A stretch of DNA of 64,000 bases from Mytilinidion resinicola (taxonomy: Eukaryota > Ascomycota > Dothideomycetes > Mytilinidiales > Mytilinidiaceae): contig NW_022985437.1 of assembly GCF_010093595.1 (NCBI RefSeq), positions 1,854,194-1,918,193 of the forward strand. Direction: 5' to 3'. Under the pieces are notes generated by a model, which was not told the origin of the DNA, did not search any database, and saw only the letters and a list, made by a program, of their open reading frames with translations. Below are positions 59,387 through 64,000 of the stretch, in pieces (the first letter of the stretch is position 1; each line of letters opens with the position of its first letter). The position numbers and the translations under genes are program-made.

Positions 59387-60998
59387 CTAAAAGAAAATAA
59401 CCTGAACAGTAATATCATCCCTAATATTCCGACTAAGAGGCTGCCCAGCGCTCATAACGCTGCAAAACAAGCTCCGCCGTGACCCTCCAAACGCATTCTT
59501 CACTAGATGCGTAGCCGCATTGCCATCCTCGACGACAAAGTGCTCCGGCGTCGCTTTCCACTCCACATACTTACCATCCGTCAGCGTGAACGGCTTGCCG
59601 CCCACCACATGGTAAGAGTCGTCTGCCTTCGCTTCTGATGATACTGGAGACTTGAACTTCCCGCTCTTCCTAGCTTCAACGTACTGCGCCACGCACTCAA
59701 CCGCATCCTCGCTGCTGATATGGTCCCAGAGCCCATCAGACGCCAGAATCGCAAAGTCGCCACGCTCCCCCCTGACCACCTGCGTCTCTGTTACAACCGG
59801 CTCCGCTGTCATGTAGGGCGGCGTGATAGCGCCTTTCCGTGGCGCAGGTGACCAGAAATCCTCTTGCGTCTTCTTAAGAAACTTCTCGCTCCATTTCCAT
59901 CTGCTGTCACCAAAAGCGCGGGTTACTGCGATGCCGAGCAAGCGCCCGGACGCTGGATCAATAATGCCGGTTTCGCCAGGGTGGGCTGCGCTGATGCGCT
60001 CCACTTCAGCGGCGTTGAAGCCGGTTTGGTCGGCTGAGAGTGGCTTGGCGACGTACTTTCCAGCGGCAGACTCGTAGCGACCGAGGACGGCTCGGGAGTC
60101 GCCGGTGCATGCTACGCGGAGGACAGAACTCTTGGGATCGAAGATGGCGAGGAGTGCACAAGATCCCGCGATGGCGGGTGCGAGAGCTGCGAGAGCTGCG
60201 GCTGAGACTGAGGAGGCGGAATTGACGGCCTTTTGGGCGGTGTTCAGGATGTCGGCATCGAGGCTTGTGAATGCGTTTTGGATGGCGGAGGTGATCAACG
60301 GGCTAGCGCTTTGAGTAGATAATTGAGATAGAGATTTGGATACGTATGGGACGAGGGTGCTCTTTAGCAGGATGCCTGTTGCAGCTCCCCTGTAGCATCG
60401 TTAGTAAAATGGTTTTGTCTTGCACCGTGGATAAGGGATACGACGATGTTGGAGAAAACGGTAGAGAAAAACGAGGAAACGATACATACGCATGTCCATC
60501 AAGAACTCCCCAATAACACCATGGAGTTTTGCCCACTCCAGGTGCGACGACTTGCACGTATTGGTCTTCGACCGGGCTATTGCTAGCAAACTGCACGGAA
60601 TGGGATTCTGGGCTTTTCCCAGTTGCAGCAACGCTAAGCTCATTCTCGGTGAGCTTTGCAGTTGCAGTTTGCACATTGAGAGACACAGGTTCCTTGACCA
60701 GAGCTATAGGGTCTCTTGGAGTTTCGTCAGGGCTGATCGGTGAAGATGCTGATCTAGGCGAAATGGCGGTAGGCTTGGAGGGACCGTAGATTCCCTCGAT
60801 CACAGCACCACATGCAAATGCGGCGCTCAGACCAAAGACCAGCCCTGCATTGTTGAGGGTTAAAGCACGAGACTGATGGGTCGCAACTCGAATAGTTAAT
60901 GTAGCATGTTGGCGGATGGATAGATTGAAACTTCGATCTAACCCATGGCGGAGTACGCTATGCGCTCCAGAGTTCACCCGGCGTACGAGTAGAGACAT
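59387..60998 (-). CDS. Mitochondrial PP2C-type protein phosphatase (Ptc5/pyruvate dehydrogenase phosphatase-like)
   Basis: Two exons, 60998-60490 and 60389-59387, give 503 residues. I chose ATG 60998 (MSLLVRRVNSGAHSVLRHGL), which gives a basic presequence; 61028 is also in frame. A hydrophobic stretch NNAGLVFGLSAAFACGAVIE follows, as in inner-membrane-anchored PP2Cs. PP2C motifs: GVLDGHAGAATGILLK (metal-binding DG), LRVACTGDSRAVLG, PLSADQTGFNAAEVERI, VTRAFGDSRWK, FAILASDGLWDHIS and the final NIRDDITVQVIFF. The order and the long insert (TQEDFWSPAPRKGAITPPYM) match fungal Ptc5, which activates pyruvate dehydrogenase by dephosphorylating E1-alpha. Note FDG is LDG here. lys1 ends 332 bp upstream on the same strand. 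Confidence 0.88.
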
Positions 60999-61329
60999 TG
61001 TGGAGGAATGGTAGAGTGTAAGCAGCACGGGATGGAATGAGGCTGATATATAGCCCTGGTCAATGCGCCAGTCTAAGCCTTATTAGGTATGTATATCATT
61101 TCTTCTCCTAGAGCTCTGAAGGGCGGCAGTAACTCATAGGTGTGGCCCTATGCTTCTTCATTAACAGGTTTCGGAATGGGGTCAAGCAAACGAAACAAGA
61201 AGTTGTGGTTCATATGTCAAGGGAACACGTCCCGTCCCGTACGTCGTATTTTAGTGACTTTTATCTAATCCGTATAGGCCGATATTTTTGGGGGTATTCT
61301 TCACATCAAGCAAGTACATTAGCTGCAAT
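60999..61329. promoter_or_regulatory. Upstream region of the PP2C gene / lys1 3' flank
   Basis: 331 bp between tandem minus-strand genes. No distinct motif or ORF is supported. Confidence 0.4.
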
Positions 61330-62605
<1,276 letters not shown>

Positions 62606-63085
62606 TGTGAATGGTAGTGGTGATGTGGAGGAGCGTGAATGCGACGACACGAAGGGCACAGATCGGAGATATTCAAATCTTGATAGCAGGCTAGAAAAAC
62701 GCATGCAATTGAGGGCCGGTGGGGGATTTATAGCTGTCGCGGGACAAATATGACTCCCTTCTCGGGGCAGTAAAGGAATTCCTTTCACCGCCCAAACGCC
62801 CAGCCTTCGTCATGTGGCTCGTCCCCAAGAATCCCATGTTGCAAATGCACAACTGCATGACCTCCCCTCGTACCCACCAGTGTAGCACATGTGATGCCTC
62901 TATCGAACCCTCTTCTCCGCATACTGCCCGCCGCTAATCTGCCCCGCCCGTGCCATAGAGACACCCGACGATAGCTTCCATCAGCGATGAATGCCTCCGG
63001 TGGGGTACTCTCGAATCCGCATAGAAAAAGCAACCGACACTTCTCCAACCGCGGCTAAGCCTTGAGGCTTGGATTTCTGCACGAT
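62606..63085. promoter_or_regulatory. Divergent promoter region between lys1 and the SulP gene
   Basis: 480 bp between divergent starts. On the lys1 side a TATA box (TATAAA on the minus strand, 62727-62732) lies about 122 bp upstream and a TGACTC core (62751-62756) about 146 bp upstream. TGACTC is the core of Gcn4/CPC1 sites that govern amino-acid genes, so general amino-acid control of lys1 is plausible. Confidence 0.5.
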
Positions 63086-64000
63086 ATGCCGCCCAAAAAC
63101 ACTCGCTCCGGCGCGTCGTCGCCAGACTCCGACTATCACCGGCGCAAGTCCTCCTCGAACAGACACACCCTCCATGTTCCCGCGACTCCTAGCCAGCTGC
63201 GCGAGTCTCATGTACCCGCGAGCCGCACGCCGTCGCCAGAGGCCACCATGAAACGCGGATACTACGATGGAGCAGCAGAGGGCTCCTACTCCTCTCCCAA
63301 GACGTCTCCGAGGACGTCTCCCCAAAATGACCTCGATCCTACCTTCGACGACGACGGCATACATCTCAAATTAGACCAGGCGTCAATACATTCCAACGAC
63401 GACATAGCTCCTGCAGAGACAATTGATGGTATATTGGAGGTAGACGTGGAGTCCACTTTGCGGTCAAGGCTGCTGAGCCACAAGAACTGGGACCAGGCTT
63501 CAGGTTGTGGTTCAGAGCACTGCAATCATGGGACTTTCTCTCCTCGTCCGGGCACAGTAAGAAGCTATGGGAGCATAAGTTCCGACGTGTCGCACGAGGG
63601 GTTCGGAGGCCGGTATCCAGGAGGACTGGGTACCGCATCCGGCGAACCCGCCGACGTGACGCATGCGCTTCTTGGAGATACTGTCGCAGATGGGGTACTA
63701 GGAGGTGGCAGGGGAAAGAAGATGAGCACAACGCGTTATCTAGCAAAACGACATGGCATAAAAAGCGAAAAGCGAATGTACGTGGACATCACAATTGCAC
63801 CCTTCGTCCTTTGAGGACTACATGAAACTAACACGGGCATTCTGCAGGTATTTGGCATATTATATCCCAATATTCAACTGGATTAGACAGTACAAGTGGG
63901 CATATTTTCGCGGCGATTTGGTAGCTGCTCTGACTATGGCGTCCTTCTACATACCCATGGCACTTTCATACGCCTCGAATCTTGGACATGTTCCTGCAAT
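63086..64000 (+). CDS. SulP-family sulfate permease, 5' part (cut by window edge)
   Basis: Exon 1 63086-63777 and exon 2 from 63848 to beyond the window. I chose ATG 63086 (MPPKNTRSGASSPDSDYHRR); 63062 is also in frame. The first ~225 residues form a long Ser/Pro/acidic cytosolic head (SPKTSPRTSPQNDLDPTFDD), then KRMYLAYYIPIFNWIRQYKW and YFRGDLVAALTMASFYIPMA, the conserved entry to helix 1 of SulP transporters (DLVAA-x-T, P-x-A-x-SYA). The long head suggests the vacuolar/intracellular type rather than the high-affinity plasma-membrane sulfate importers. Transport core and STAS domain lie outside the window. Confidence 0.88.

Overview
The window is nuclear DNA of a filamentous ascomycete, most likely a Pezizomycotina species. 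Genes carry many short introns (about 45-100 bp, GT...AG, CTRAC-like branch sites). Protein families are fungal (GH71 alpha-1,3-glucanase, Rrn5, Irc3, LYS1-type saccharopine dehydrogenase). Transposons carry the C-to-T / G-to-A signature of repeat-induced point mutation (RIP). The class (e.g. Dothideomycetes) is a guess.

Layout. 1-8.8 kb is an AT-rich RIP-mutated transposon island: a piggyBac-type transposase relic running off the left edge, a complete 5,972-bp Ty3/gypsy chromovirus with 410-bp LTRs and a perfect 5-bp target duplication, and a small inverted-repeat element with a pogo-like relic. 8.8-14.9 kb is gene-poor: a zinc-finger-like ORF and a secreted alpha-1,3-glucanase. 14.9-18.1 kb is MCM3, with cell-cycle promoter boxes. 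18.6-31.3 kb is a run of minus-strand genes: an ABCB multidrug transporter, an ACS-family MFS permease, a class III sirtuin, an unknown ORF and a decayed DHA2-type MFS gene. 33.5-38.3 kb holds a mitochondrial rhodanese and a multi-KH RNA-binding protein. 40.3-41.0 kb holds a MITE-like element. 41.3-45.8 kb is a divergent pair, irc3 and rrn5. 45.9-48.2 kb holds two broken genes (acyltransferase-3 family, F-box-like). 50.1-53.5 kb has a Ser/Pro-rich protein and a repeat-rich coiled-coil protein. 55.9-57.8 kb is a ferric reductase. 58.2-58.8 kb has 81-bp and 38-bp tandem repeats. 59.4-62.6 kb has a mitochondrial PP2C phosphatase and lys1, and the right edge cuts a SulP sulfate permease.

Most intact genes are core functions (replication licensing, rDNA transcription, mtDNA helicase, lysine synthesis) with transporters between them; I see no secondary-metabolite cluster, CRISPR, rRNA or convincing tRNA. 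Exon borders were read by eye and checked by phase: for mcm3, the ABC transporter, GH71, the KH protein, irc3, the ferric reductase, PP2C, lys1, the sirtuin and the rhodanese the exons sum to a multiple of three with an open frame. The most unusual items are the three broken genes, the 81-bp array open on the minus strand, the coiled-coil protein with two internal repeat systems, and the sirtuin with an altered catalytic motif.
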